64,000 bases of DNA from JAGTVG01 sp964543195 (GCA_964543195.1 CAZIXF010000026.1:1-64000); one strand, 5' to 3'; counted from the stretch's first letter, positions 19,101 to 27,721 are shown. Numbers and translations are program-made. Notes: a model not told the origin generated them from the sequence alone.

Positions 19101-19365
19101 GTCCGATCTTCATTTCAGCCACAAGACTGTCTTTCAGGTTCATGGATCTTACTTCAACTGTAATATCTGTTGTATTGGTATAGGGATTACCCTCATTTAC
19201 GCGGAAGCCGATTAAAGGCAATACACCAGGAAAGGAATGAGGTGCATTCTCAGCCAGCAGTGGATTAATAAAAAAAGATAAAAACAATGCTAACACAAGA
19301 TGATTCTGCCAGCTTAAATTTCCGTTCTTACCGATATGATTAAAAAGCACATTCAACTGTAACAA
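16123..19365 (-). CDS. Large secreted protein of eleven Ig-like tandem repeats
   Basis: A 1080-residue protein made of eleven repeats of about 95-100 residues. Each repeat follows the pattern of a Gly/Asn turn (INEGxxYTN), a strand, a short helix-like stretch (MxISNxPDF), a Trp, then EDGxKTVYxRFRDxAGNxS, and ends in ILDxxPP before the next. Ten such separators are visible. An N-terminal hydrophobic segment (HLVLALFLSFFINPLLA, about 22-38) suggests export. The last repeat ends abruptly (KVNLKRSF) without an obvious type IX sorting domain or anchor. Start is TTG at 19365, with later GTG starts possible. Probably an adhesin or envelope scaffold. Confidence 0.8.
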   Translation of the reverse strand: MLQLNVLFNHIGKNGNLSWQNHLVLALFLSFFINPLLAENAPHSFPGVLPLIGFRVNEGNPYTNTTDITVEVRSMNLKDSLVAEMKIGLEPDLSSVPWIPYTTDKINLTLPDGDGEKFIYCRLKDMAGNISPIEATRVILDTSPPTGVNLSINRGDQYTNDEKRRVLIYIQTTDDEIAEMIFSNRKDFTDAQWEKFAETKRWILSQSGGDGIKYVYARFKDRAGNISDMVEESIILDTEPPRNGSVVINDDALYTQNREVELRISADDAYLVRVVSPHRSNIFQYETAEGENYMVINWTLDSIDGTKVVRVYFMDEARNRTTNVIQDEIILDRTGPPPPFISINGDNKYTNDTEGLVTIRLGARVNPELIQMMISNYNDFRDANPQDFRNQINNWKLLAEEDGMKTVYARYIDQSGNYSETSMAKIILDRVPPEIKEIYFNEGSKWATSTKVTIHMNVEDAAKMQINNTPAISSMVMWEPYTPKKVDWNLVPGDGKKTIYCRFKDPAENVTPVVSTEVTLDTKPPEGDLIINEGAKFTNDPNQLVTLLIKSQEAKGMQITNKPDFSDVKLEPLKDTVQNWQLTGEDGIKTVFLRLRDEAGNFSNVITSSIILDRKPPGELKMVINEGEPWLRNPSRRASVQLNAKGASHYRLNEKPDFNSVEWEIFKNVTAWVFSPEEGEKQLYAQFKDPAGNISEPVSSSIKLDYTPPSCKEFSIDGGADFTNNPQKKVRLTINSPDAVKMAISNTPISDPTATTTQWEDHAMEKDWILEGEDGLKTVYLVLRDQAGNFSGRYNDRIILDRVGPTECSAIVNEGKKFVPPGPRKIPVELNANGADKVIIAEDPSFSEARWQLYIPKIVYEVTEGDGIKTIFIKFRDKALNETQVFADTVILDSKPPEAIDLTLNEGEMYTNEPSKTIKIQIEAREAKEMRISQKDLSPGVWEPFAKEKTYTLKGEDGEKELGVFLRDEAGNVSEPLISTVILDRTPPKPTSFIIDDGRGWTNNKDKKVTLNFKVGGASQMMISTNPEFNESEWQNYSSTIEDFILPGEDGEKRIFAKFRDEAGNISPAISAKVNLKRSF

Positions 19366-19478
19366 TATAGTTATAAAACTATTCGAAAAATAGCATTATA
19401 ATCTTTATAAAAAAAGGATTATATATTGAAAAAATAGATTTTTCCGGTGAAACCGCCACTTTGCTCTATAAGCGGGGT

Positions 19479-20594
19479 CTAATCGATAAATTTTTCCATA
19501 GCCGTAAATTTCAGCCCAAATGCATCGGCTACTGCTTCATAAACCACCTCACCGTGGATGATGTTAAGGCCTAATGCCAGTTCACGGCTGTCGTGGCAGG
19601 CCTTTTTCCATCCTTTGTCGGCTAACTCGGTGGCATAAGGAAGTGTAGCGTTGGTCAGTGCAAGGGTTGATGTATAGGGTACTGCACCCGGCATATTGGC
19701 TACACAATAGTGGATCACATCATCGATAATGAAGATCGGATCCTGGTGAGTGGTAGGTTTACAAGTTTCGATACATCCACCCTGGTCGACTGCCACATCA
19801 ACGAGGACTGCGCCTCTTTTCATTTCCATCAGCATGTCGCGGGTTATCAAATGAGGGGCTTTTGCACCATGAATCAATACAGCCCCTATTATCAAGTCTG
19901 CATCAGGTATTAATTCCCTGATATTCAATTCATTTGACATTAAGGTGCTCACATTGGCAGGCATGATATCCGACAGGTACCGCAGACGGGGCAGACTGAC
20001 ATCCAGAATAATAACGTCAGCTCCAAGCCCTGCCGCCATTTTTGCAGATTGCGTTCCCACTATGCCGCCTCCCAAAATCAACACTTTTGCAGGATTCACA
20101 CCCGGTACGCCTCCCAGAAGAACACCCCGGCCTCTGAATGGCTTTTCGAGGTATTTCGCCCCCTGCTGTATGGCCATTCTTCCCGCCACTTCCGACATGG
20201 GTATAAGCAGCGGAAGAGATCTGTCATCTTTTTCAACCGTCTCATAAGCCAGACAGATGGCCCCGGTATCGATCATTGTCCGGGTAAGTTTTTCACTCGA
20301 GGCAAAGTGAAAATAGGTGAATACCAGCTGATCTTTTTTAATAAGTTCATATTCTTTTTCGATCGGTTCCTTAACTTTGATGATCATTTCAGCGATGTCA
20401 TAGGTTTCCTTGATAGAGGATAATATCTCCGCACCTTCTTTTCTGTACGATTCATCTGGGAATCCGCTTCCCTCGCCTGCCGTGGATTGAACATAAATTT
20501 CATGACCTCTTTTTTTAAGTTCTTTTACACCGGCGGGTGTCAGGGCTACCCTGTTTTCATTATCTTTTATTTCTTTCGGAACTCCTATGATCAT
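19479..20594 (-). CDS. ald: Alanine dehydrogenase
   Basis: A 371-residue NAD-dependent enzyme that interconverts L-alanine and pyruvate plus ammonia. The N-terminal substrate domain starts with IGVPKEIKDNENRVALTP; the NAD-binding Rossmann segment is LGGGIVGTQSAKMAAGLGADV (about 170-190, given in parts), and the family segment GAVLIHGAKAPHLI follows. The active-site Lys and His of the family lie in the expected region (VKEPIEKEY and YFHFASSEKL). Full length. It is transcribed alone, divergently from the E1 gene across 326 bases. Confidence 0.96.
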   Translation of the reverse strand: MIIGVPKEIKDNENRVALTPAGVKELKKRGHEIYVQSTAGEGSGFPDESYRKEGAEILSSIKETYDIAEMIIKVKEPIEKEYELIKKDQLVFTYFHFASSEKLTRTMIDTGAICLAYETVEKDDRSLPLLIPMSEVAGRMAIQQGAKYLEKPFRGRGVLLGGVPGVNPAKVLILGGGIVGTQSAKMAAGLGADVIILDVSLPRLRYLSDIMPANVSTLMSNELNIRELIPDADLIIGAVLIHGAKAPHLITRDMLMEMKRGAVLVDVAVDQGGCIETCKPTTHQDPIFIIDDVIHYCVANMPGAVPYTSTLALTNATLPYATELADKGWKKACHDSRELALGLNIIHGEVVYEAVADAFGLKFTAMEKFID

Positions 20595-20920
20595 TATCGT
20601 ATAATTTAAATGCTAAAAAATTGATTACACCACTGATGAAAATCCGGTTTTGGTCCGGGTAAACAAGATGTAATAAAAATTATAATAATATATTGTAAAA
20701 ATACATAAAATGGAAATTATATTCTGTTAATAAGTAAATATTTATTTAAGTTAATATAAAATTTTAATACTGGTTTTTTTCAATGTGCCTCAAATTCAGG
20801 GATTATCTTAAATTTTATTTTTGAATCAAGCCTTTTTTTATTTATGTTTGTTTAGGTACCTGCTCCATAATACCGAAATTATTTTTAATATCGAAAATCT
20901 TACTTAAAAGAAAAAAAGGT
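20595..20920. other. Divergent intergenic region between ald and the E1 gene
   Basis: These 326 bases are strongly AT-rich and have no credible reading frame. They separate two divergent metabolic genes and should hold both promoters. The only element I can place is the promoter candidate at 20820-20850 reading toward the E1 gene. No operator-like palindrome or riboswitch was recognised. Confidence 0.7.
20820..20850 (+). promoter_or_regulatory. Candidate promoter of the E1 dehydrogenase gene
   Basis: TTTG at 20820-20823 and TATGTTTG at 20843-20850 are separated by 19 bases, a full match to the Bacteroidota -33 TTTG / -7 TAnnTTTG consensus with correct spacing. The predicted transcript start would be about 60 bases before the TTG start codon at 20921. 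Confidence 0.65.
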
Positions 20921-23374
20921 TTGGCTACCGCGAATACAGAGCAAAAATTAAAGGTTCCTGTTAAGGAGATCCTCAATGATTACAGGCTGGCTGTTATCAG
21001 TCGTGAAGCCAGTATAATCGGCCGGAAGGAAGTATTTCTTGGTAAAGCGAAATTCGGCATTTTTGGTGACGGCAAGGAGGTCTGCCAGCTTGCGATGGCC
21101 AAAGTATTCAGAAAAGGGGATTTCCGCTCGGGGTACTACAGGGACCAGACCCTGATGTTTGCTATTGGTGAGCTCACCGTGCAGGAATATTTCGCCCAGT
21201 TGTATGCTCATACCGATATTGAGGCAGACCCCTCTTCCGGCGGAAGAATGATGAACAGTCATTTTGGAACACGTTTGCTGGACGAAAATGGGGAGTGGAA
21301 GAACCAGACCGATATGACGAACTCCAGCTCTGATGTTTCACCAACAGGAGCACAGATGCCTCGACTGGTAGGTTTGGCACAGGCATCCAAGCTTTATAAA
21401 ACGATCCCTGAATTAAAGCAATTCACCAACTTTTCAAAGGGAGGGAATGAAATTGCATTCGGAACCATTGGAAACGGCGCTACCTCGGAAGGATGTTTTC
21501 TTGAAGCGATGAATGCGGCGGGTGTGCTGCAGATCCCATTATTGATGGCCATCTGGGATGACGGGTATGGAATTTCAGTGCCCAACGAAATGCATACCAT
21601 AAAATCCGATATCTCAGATGCGCTGGAGGGATTCCGGAGGGAGAGCGGAAGCAACGGACTGGAAATGATAAAAGTGAAGGGCTGGGATTATGAGGCCTGT
21701 ATCGAAGCGTTTGAAGAGGCCGAAAGAATCACACGTCATAAACACATCCCTACCCTGGTCCATGTACATGAATTAACACAGCCACAGGGCCATTCCACAT
21801 CAGGATCCCATGAAAGATACAAGTCGAAGGAGAGGCTGTCCTGGGAAGAGAAATATGATTGCAATATAAAGTTCAGACAATGGATACTGGATAATGAAAT
21901 CAGTACAGAGGACGAGTTAAAAAAGATAGAAGAAGAAGCAAAAAAATCAGCACGTAAAGCAAGGGAGGCAGCGTGGCAGGCCTATTTCGACAGCATTAAA
22001 CATTATCAGATCGAGGCAGCCAAGCTGATTACCACGGTAGCTCAACGGTCCAAATACAAAAAAGAAATCCTGGAGATCAAAAAAGATCTGACTAAAATAA
22101 GAAATCCCCAAAAACTGGATTTTTTCAAGGCTGTAAAAAGAACTTTGATCATTACGCGCAATGAAAGACTATTGCCCCGGCAGCGCCTTATAAACTGGTT
22201 GTCGAGGATTAACGAAGATAACCAGCATTATTACAGTTCCCACCTGTATAGTCAATCAAAATGGGCATCCATAAACATAAAAGAAGTGAAGCCGGTTTAT
22301 TCAGATAAGTCCAAACTGGTGGACGGGCGGGAAGTTCTGCTCGCTTTCTTTGAAGGAGCGCTGGAAAGAGACCCTAAGGTACTGGCTTTTGGTGAAGACC
22401 TGGGTAAGATCGGGGATGTGAACCAGGCTTTTGCAGGCTTGCAGAAAAAATTCGGTAAACTTCGGGTAGCGGATACGGGCATCAGGGAAACTACCATCAT
22501 AGGGCAGGGGATAGGTTTGGCAATGCGCGGATTACGACCCATCGCAGAAATACAATATCTCGATTATGTGATATTTGCTATTCAGACCCTATCCGACGAC
22601 CTCGCTACGTTGCATTACCGTACAAAAGGCGGACAGAAAGCACCGTTGATCATACGGACAAGGGGCCATCGACTGGAAGGAGTATGGCATTCGGGGTCTC
22701 CGATGGGCATGCTGATCCACAGCTTAAGAGGGGTTAACGTACTGGTCCCTCGGGATATGACAAGAGCTGCCGGATTTTATAATACCATGCTCCAATCGGA
22801 TGATCCGGCATTGATCATAGAGGTCTTGAGTGGATACCGACTCAAGGAAAGGGTACCCGATAACCTCATGGATGTAACCATGCCCGTAGGCGTACCGGAA
22901 ATTTTACGCAGAGGTACTGATGTAACTATTGTTACTTATGGAGCCATGTGCAGGATCGCTATGGAAGGGGCAGAGCAGCTGGCCAAAGTGGGTATTTCTG
23001 TCGAGGTTATTGATGTGCAGACGCTGATCCCGTTCGATATAAACCACACGATCGTAAATTCCCTTAAAAAGACCAATCGTATCATCTTCGCTGATGAGGA
23101 TGTGCCTGGAGGGGCTACGGCCTATATGATGCAAAAAGTGCTTGAAGAACAGAATGGATATCATTATCTTGATTCAAAGCCCATTACGCTTACGTCAAAA
23201 GAACACCGGCCGGCTTATGGTTCCGACGGCGATTATTTTTCTAAAGCAAACGTTGAGGACGTGTTCGATTATGTATACGCGATGATGAACGAAGCAGATC
23301 CGAAACGGTTCCCGGAGATCTATAATAAGAATTATCATATTCCACAATGGACTCCTGAAGTGATCGATAATTAA
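20921..23374 (+). CDS. Fused alpha/beta E1 of a 2-oxoacid dehydrogenase (branched-chain type)
   Basis: An 817-residue thiamine-diphosphate enzyme carrying both E1 subunits in one chain. The alpha part (about 15-400) has the TPP-binding stretch GNGATSEGCFLEAMNAAG followed by IWDDGYGIS. The beta part (about 470-810) starts near DGREVLLAFFEGAL and includes AFGEDLGKIGDV and the C-terminal VTYGAMCRIAMEGAEQLAK. It decarboxylates branched-chain 2-oxoacids or a related substrate and passes the acyl group to an E2 lipoamide protein; no E2 or E3 gene is nearby. Start is TTG at 20921 after an AAAAAAAGGT stretch. Fusions of this kind are usual in Bacteroidota. Confidence 0.92.
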   Translation: MATANTEQKLKVPVKEILNDYRLAVISREASIIGRKEVFLGKAKFGIFGDGKEVCQLAMAKVFRKGDFRSGYYRDQTLMFAIGELTVQEYFAQLYAHTDIEADPSSGGRMMNSHFGTRLLDENGEWKNQTDMTNSSSDVSPTGAQMPRLVGLAQASKLYKTIPELKQFTNFSKGGNEIAFGTIGNGATSEGCFLEAMNAAGVLQIPLLMAIWDDGYGISVPNEMHTIKSDISDALEGFRRESGSNGLEMIKVKGWDYEACIEAFEEAERITRHKHIPTLVHVHELTQPQGHSTSGSHERYKSKERLSWEEKYDCNIKFRQWILDNEISTEDELKKIEEEAKKSARKAREAAWQAYFDSIKHYQIEAAKLITTVAQRSKYKKEILEIKKDLTKIRNPQKLDFFKAVKRTLIITRNERLLPRQRLINWLSRINEDNQHYYSSHLYSQSKWASINIKEVKPVYSDKSKLVDGREVLLAFFEGALERDPKVLAFGEDLGKIGDVNQAFAGLQKKFGKLRVADTGIRETTIIGQGIGLAMRGLRPIAEIQYLDYVIFAIQTLSDDLATLHYRTKGGQKAPLIIRTRGHRLEGVWHSGSPMGMLIHSLRGVNVLVPRDMTRAAGFYNTMLQSDDPALIIEVLSGYRLKERVPDNLMDVTMPVGVPEILRRGTDVTIVTYGAMCRIAMEGAEQLAKVGISVEVIDVQTLIPFDINHTIVNSLKKTNRIIFADEDVPGGATAYMMQKVLEEQNGYHYLDSKPITLTSKEHRPAYGSDGDYFSKANVEDVFDYVYAMMNEADPKRFPEIYNKNYHIPQWTPEVIDN

Positions 23375-23541
23375 ACAGGTGCCGTGGGGTGGCAGGTTCC
23401 CGTTGTCAATAAAAAAGAAAAGAGGTTTATATGCCGTTTATTAGTCAATAAAACAGGGTTACTTATATTCAGCCGGTCCGGCAGGGAAACGGGGATCTTC
23501 AATTAATGATCTTATTGTTGCCCAGACATTTCTATAAAGCC

Positions 23542-24222
23542 TTATTGACCGGCCCGGACCTGTTCAAGTGTAAAATCAGGGGATTCTACAATGTTGGATT
23601 TATTCAATGCCCTGTCCTGTATCTGTATCGATACTTTCATGGTATCCCTGAATAGAAATAACCAGCCCGAGGAAGTCATTCCATATCTCAGTGATCCTTC
23701 AAGAGGCCGTTCTCTCAATCCATTATCCAGAGCACTGACAGTGTTCAGTATTGGGAAACGGCCGTCAAAGGTCTGATAATAAGGTGCATCCCTCCAGTTG
23801 AAATGGGTATATTTGCCGTTCCGCTTGGTAAAAAACCGTATAAAAAAATTATAATGGTTTTCGTTCAATCCAATAAGAACCGTATCTTTTGCTATCCCAT
23901 CCTGGTCCCTGAGAATTAGATAATCAATCGGATTGTATTCCGGCAGTCCGGGCTCGCTGCCAATGAAGATCGTATCGCCATCTTCATTTTTCAGAATATC
24001 ATAGGGATGATAAGGGTCATCGGTTTCGTAAGGTGCCAGCCCCAGATCTCCGTCTCCATCCTGGAAATAAATGCTCACGATCAAAGAATCGGGTCCGTCT
24101 GCTTCCTTAAACTCAATATTTTCGAATTCAATGCTGGGCACAACCGGTAACTCAGGAGGCCTGTTGCAGGAAATGAAACCTGCGGCGATTACCAGAAAAC
24201 CATAAATCAAGATATTCTTCAT
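23542..24222 (-). CDS. Hypothetical lipoprotein
   Basis: A 226-residue lipoprotein. The ATG at 24222 gives a short signal peptide with lipobox Cys19 (AAGFISC), preferred over the longer open frame to 24258. The mature part is acidic with a calcium-loop-like Asp/Gly stretch (FQDGDGDLGLAP) near residues 60-72, which resembles sequences in Bacteroidota surface lipoproteins. It ends with a beta-rich region (MKVSIQIQDRALNKSN). No known family is assigned. It stands alone, convergent with the E1 gene and divergent from the LuxE-like gene. Confidence 0.7.
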   Translation of the reverse strand: MKNILIYGFLVIAAGFISCNRPPELPVVPSIEFENIEFKEADGPDSLIVSIYFQDGDGDLGLAPYETDDPYHPYDILKNEDGDTIFIGSEPGLPEYNPIDYLILRDQDGIAKDTVLIGLNENHYNFFIRFFTKRNGKYTHFNWRDAPYYQTFDGRFPILNTVSALDNGLRERPLEGSLRYGMTSSGWLFLFRDTMKVSIQIQDRALNKSNIVESPDFTLEQVRAGQ

Positions 24223-24354
24223 ATTCGAAACATCTGTAGTATGCAAAAATTCTATCAATTTTCTGAATAATAAAGTAATTTTGAAAGAATTTTTATCCGG
24301 CCAGACATCCTGAACAATCGTTGACTCCGGATTAATTTAATAACGATAGCCCGA

Positions 24355-25338
24355 GTGAAAAGTTTTAAAGAGAGATTACTATCTGTCAGGAGTGATGTGT
24401 TTGAGGAATTTGCTCTGGAACTGTTTCAATACCAGGCTTTGAATAATTCGATATTCAGTAAATATATTGAAAAAACTGGCGTAAATCCGAAGGATGTCGA
24501 CAGGTTGAATCGGATTCCATTTCTTCCGGTATCCTTTTTCAAACAACACAGGGTAACCACCGGTGAATGGAAAGAAAGCCTGATATTCGAAAGTTCCGGT
24601 ACCACAGGTCAGAATTCCAGCTATCATTATATACGGGATGAAATTCATTATAGGCGGGTTTCATCCCGTATATTTAATCATTTTTTCGGGGATCCGCAGG
24701 ATTATGTGATCCTGGGACTGTTGCCATCCTACCTGGAGAGAAATAACTCATCCCTGATTTACATGGTTAATCACCTTATGCAGCTCACCCGGTCAGCAGA
24801 TTCGGGTTTCTATCTTTATGAATATGAAAAACTTATCAACAAAATAGAGATGTTAAAGAGAAAGAACGAACGCAAGATTCTCATCTGGGGGGTAACTTAT
24901 GCTCTGTTGGATTTGGCGGAGAAATATCCGGTTAATCTGGAAGATTCTATAGTGATTGAAACAGGAGGGATGAAGGGCAGAAGAAGGGAACTGGTGAGGG
25001 AAGAGGTACACTCCAGCCTGAAAACGTCTCTTAAGCTGCGGGCTGTTCATTCCGAATATGGTATGACGGAATTGATGTCTCAGGCCTATGCACACCAGGA
25101 TGGCCGGTTCAGATCACCCGGTTGGATGCGCATCTTTATAAGAGAAATCAATGATCCATTTAATCTGGACAATTCATTGTCCCAGGGTGGGATCAATATT
25201 ATTGATCTGGCCAATATTGATTCCTGCGCCTTTATTGCTACCGACGATCTGGGCAAAATCAATGCGGATGGGACCTTCGAAATACTGGGCCGGCTGGATA
25301 ATTCGGATGCCAGAGGATGTAATCTATTGTTGAATTAA
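24355..25338 (+). CDS. LuxE/PaaK-like acyl-protein synthetase
   Basis: A 327-residue member of the LuxE-type acyl-protein synthetase family, in the wider adenylate-forming (ANL) group. Two hallmark motifs are visible: the phosphate-binding SSGTTGQNSSYHY (about 81-93) and EYGMTELMSQAY (about 237-248). The N-terminal part has IPFLPVSFFKQHRV, typical of the family. LuxE activates fatty acids as acyl-AMP and moves them to its own cysteine in bioluminescence, but no LuxC or LuxD is nearby, so another acyl transfer reaction is likely. Start is GTG at 24355. It stands alone and is intact. Confidence 0.85.
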   Translation: MKSFKERLLSVRSDVFEEFALELFQYQALNNSIFSKYIEKTGVNPKDVDRLNRIPFLPVSFFKQHRVTTGEWKESLIFESSGTTGQNSSYHYIRDEIHYRRVSSRIFNHFFGDPQDYVILGLLPSYLERNNSSLIYMVNHLMQLTRSADSGFYLYEYEKLINKIEMLKRKNERKILIWGVTYALLDLAEKYPVNLEDSIVIETGGMKGRRRELVREEVHSSLKTSLKLRAVHSEYGMTELMSQAYAHQDGRFRSPGWMRIFIREINDPFNLDNSLSQGGINIIDLANIDSCAFIATDDLGKINADGTFEILGRLDNSDARGCNLLLN

Positions 25339-25425
25339 AACAATATTTTATTGAATAAATTAAATTTTTTATTTTGAATGGCGTTACAATTATATATATT
25401 TGTTAAAACTAAACCTGGATTTATC

Positions 25426-25560
25426 ATGCGGAAGTTACGAATTACAGCACTACTCCTTGCTTTGGCGGTTCTAGGCATCTCATCATGCGCTCAGAAAACC
25501 TGCCCGACGTACACCGATAAGGATACTGAAAAGACAGAAATCAACGAAGTCCGGGTATAA
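25426..25560 (+). CDS. Small lipoprotein, 44 residues
   Basis: From the ATG at 25426 the 44-residue product has a basic start (MRKLR), a hydrophobic core and a lipobox ending at Cys21 (LGISSC). The mature peptide is only 24 residues, with CAQKTCPTYTDKD, giving a second Cys at 26 and an acidic tail. Short lipoproteins with a Cys-Pro motif after the lipid-bearing cysteine occur in Cytophagales genomes; their function is unknown. An upstream in-frame start at 25378 would destroy the signal peptide. It ends 12 bases before the convergent NtrC-like gene. Confidence 0.65.
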   Translation: MRKLRITALLLALAVLGISSCAQKTCPTYTDKDTEKTEINEVRV

Positions 25561-25571
25561 GGCAGAACAGA

Positions 25572-26729
25572 TCAGATCGCAGCGTATTGCTCAACCTCAC
25601 TGGCTGTGATCTCATTGTTGCTCATAATCACCAACCTTTCGGTTACATTTCTCAGTTCCCGGATATTGCCGGTCCAATCAAAATCTTTTAATTTTTCTAT
25701 AGCATCATCCGTAATGGTTTTCTTTTTATTTCCGTATTCGGCGGCAATTTCTTCAAGAAAGTGATCCACCAGTACCGGAATATCCTCTTTTCTGTCTCTT
25801 AGAGGGGGTACGATAATGATAATTACTCCAACCCGGTGATAAAGATCTTCTCTGAAATTGCCCTCACTGATTTCCTTTTTTATATCCTTATTCGTGGCAG
25901 CGATCACACGTACATCTACCTTAATATCCTTATCGCCCCCCACCCGGTTAATTCTGTTCTCCTGTAAAGCCCGTAATACCTTGGCCTGGGCCGAAAGACT
26001 CATATCACCTATTTCATCCAGGAACAGGGAGCCTCCATTCGCTTGTTCAAACTTTCCGATGCGTTGTTTTACCGCCGAGGTAAAGGAACCTTTTTCATGA
26101 CCGAATAACTCGCTCTCAATCAATTCAGAGGGAATAGCGGCACAATTGACTTCAACGAGAGGATTTTTATGACGGCTGCTTTTCTCATGAATCCAGCGGG
26201 CTACCAGTTCCTTGCCAGTGCCGTTTTCTCCGATAATCATTACCCGGGCCTCGGTAGGCGCCACTTTCTCAATGGTTTCCTTAACCTGGTTTATCGCTTC
26301 CGATTCGCCAATGATATCATAGGTGCGGGATATTTTCCGTTTTAATTTTTTGGTTTCGTTAACCAGTGTAGACCTGTCGAGTGCGTTTCGTATGGTTAGC
26401 AATAAACGATTCAGGTCCGGAGGTTTCTGGATAAAATCGAAAGCCCCTTTTTTGGTAGCTTCTACGGCCGTTTCAATGGTGCCATGAGCCGAGATCATGA
26501 TGAAGGGGATATCCTTCCCGTTTTCCATGACCTTATCAAGTACTTCAATTCCATCCAGTTTCGGCATTTTGATGTCACATAATACGACATCATAATCCTT
26601 TTCCAGGATCATCTCCAATCCTTTTTCGCCATCTGCTGCCTCCTCGACTTTATATTTTTCGTATTCCAGAATCTCCCTGAGTGTATTCCTGATACTGGCT
26701 TCGTCGTCAATAATTAATATGTCCGGCAT
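25572..26729 (-). CDS. NtrC-like response regulator with AAA+ domain but no HTH
   Basis: A 385-residue regulator. The receiver domain (1-115) has its acidic pocket (IIDDE) and phospho-acceptor Asp52 (LCDIKMP). The sigma-54 type AAA+ domain (about 140-375) has Walker A GENGTGKELVA and Walker B LFLDEIGD. The loop that contacts sigma-54, usually GAFTGA, reads GSFTSA, keeping the Phe and Thr. The protein ends at VEQYAAI, so the Fis-type DNA-binding helix-turn-helix is absent, as in some other Cytophagales regulators. No histidine kinase is adjacent. It likely activates transcription from solution or through a partner. Confidence 0.9.
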   Translation of the reverse strand: MPDILIIDDEASIRNTLREILEYEKYKVEEAADGEKGLEMILEKDYDVVLCDIKMPKLDGIEVLDKVMENGKDIPFIMISAHGTIETAVEATKKGAFDFIQKPPDLNRLLLTIRNALDRSTLVNETKKLKRKISRTYDIIGESEAINQVKETIEKVAPTEARVMIIGENGTGKELVARWIHEKSSRHKNPLVEVNCAAIPSELIESELFGHEKGSFTSAVKQRIGKFEQANGGSLFLDEIGDMSLSAQAKVLRALQENRINRVGGDKDIKVDVRVIAATNKDIKKEISEGNFREDLYHRVGVIIIIVPPLRDRKEDIPVLVDHFLEEIAAEYGNKKKTITDDAIEKLKDFDWTGNIRELRNVTERLVIMSNNEITASEVEQYAAI

Positions 26730-26757
26730 GATGCATATTGTGGTAAAAAATTAAAAA

Positions 26758-27182
26758 TGCAGGCCTGTAAGCCGGGTTCTGTATTCCAGTAAAGGAATTC
26801 TTATCATTTATCTGGTCCCGTTGTCACCACCGGGTTCTATCAACCTACCCGTTCTGCCTCCCGAAGCATAGCACTCCGGTAATCGAGCGAGCCACTCTTT
26901 TTCCGCTGAAGCGGAAGGCAGAACCTATTTGGTCTTTCAGCCCGTAAGGTTTACCCTGCCTCCGGTGTCACCACCGGAGCGGTGAGCTCTTACCTCACCT
27001 TTTCACCCTTATCACGCCAATGGCGTGACGGTATATTTTCTGTGGCACTATCTGTCCCCGTTTTATGGTCATGCTTTCACATAATACAAACCGGGGCCTT
27101 CCTGTTAGGAAGTACGGTGCTCTGTGCTGCCCGGACTTTCCTCCCCCGCCTTGTACGGAGGCGATAAGACAGCCTGCATTCT
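26758..27182 (-). ncRNA. rnpB: RNase P RNA, bacterial class A
   Basis: The minus strand carries the hallmark conserved regions of RNase P RNA: near the 5' end GAGGAAAGTCCGGGC at about 27130-27145, and at the 3' end ACAGAACCCGGCTTACAGG at about 26765-26785. Several helices can be seen, such as ACGCCA/TGGCGT near 27015 and CTCCGGTGGTGACACCGGAG near 26970. The RNA removes 5' leaders from pre-tRNAs together with RnpA. Ends are estimated from pairing of GGCTGTCTTATCGCC at the 5' side and the -7 element at 27186. Confidence 0.95.
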
Positions 27183-27185
27183 TTA

Positions 27186-27193
27186 CAAAAATA
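27186..27193 (-). promoter_or_regulatory. -7 element of the rnpB promoter
   Basis: On the minus strand the bases read TATTTTTG, a full match to TAnnTTTG, ending a few bases before the first conserved base of RNase P RNA. No clear -33 TTTG lies at the standard distance. Position relative to the RNA supports it. Confidence 0.55.
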
Positions 27194-27227
27194 CGAGAAT
27201 TATTAAATAGGGTTATTAAACAAAAGA

Positions 27228-27632
27228 TTAATTTACATCCAGTCCGGTAAGTTTATATTCCCATTCATCGGCCTTGTTGGCTACTTCAATAATAATCTCC
27301 TTTAAACCATTCTGATTAATATATTCAAGAAATGTGGAGCCTTCTACCCTGATATAATCGTCTACTATAACAAATTTGGCATAGCAGGTTTTAGCATTTT
27401 CAAGTAAAAGTTCTTTCAGATCAATATCATTATTGAGCGGGCAGACTTTCGAGGAAAATTCAATGCCTGTTTTATTGAACTTATCGTTGTATTTCACTAC
27501 ACCAACAACTGCCTGGTACCGGTTATCAGGTAAAGGAACGATAATTACCGACTTGCTTGTATCATATTCGGAATACTGGCCACCCATGTCATTGGCGACC
27601 TTTTCCATAAACTCGGTGAAGTTAAAATTCAT
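27228..27632 (-). CDS. Conserved hypothetical protein, 134 residues
   Basis: A 134-residue soluble protein with no signal peptide. Its alternating pattern (VIIVPLPDNRYQAVVGVV, then a helix KELLLENAKTCYAKFVIVDD) resembles the YbjN / type III chaperone-like fold, but this is by pattern only. It lies between rnpB and the DUF2027-Smr gene, same direction, with 89 bases to the latter. No function can be proposed. Confidence 0.65.
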   Translation of the reverse strand: MNFNFTEFMEKVANDMGGQYSEYDTSKSVIIVPLPDNRYQAVVGVVKYNDKFNKTGIEFSSKVCPLNNDIDLKELLLENAKTCYAKFVIVDDYIRVEGSTFLEYINQNGLKEIIIEVANKADEWEYKLTGLDVN

Positions 27633-27721
27633 GGCCTCGGATTTTCAGGTTGCAATATAGATTTTTAATATATTTTATTGAATTATTTTAGGATAAATTT
27701 AATAAAACAATCGAGAAAATC

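Noticed and set aside
22297..22542. Long open frames on the minus strand of the E1 gene and similar shadows elsewhere, for example 16610-17251 and 18193-18633.
   Set aside because: They lie opposite strongly conserved genes, show no family pattern and have the codon composition of antisense frames.
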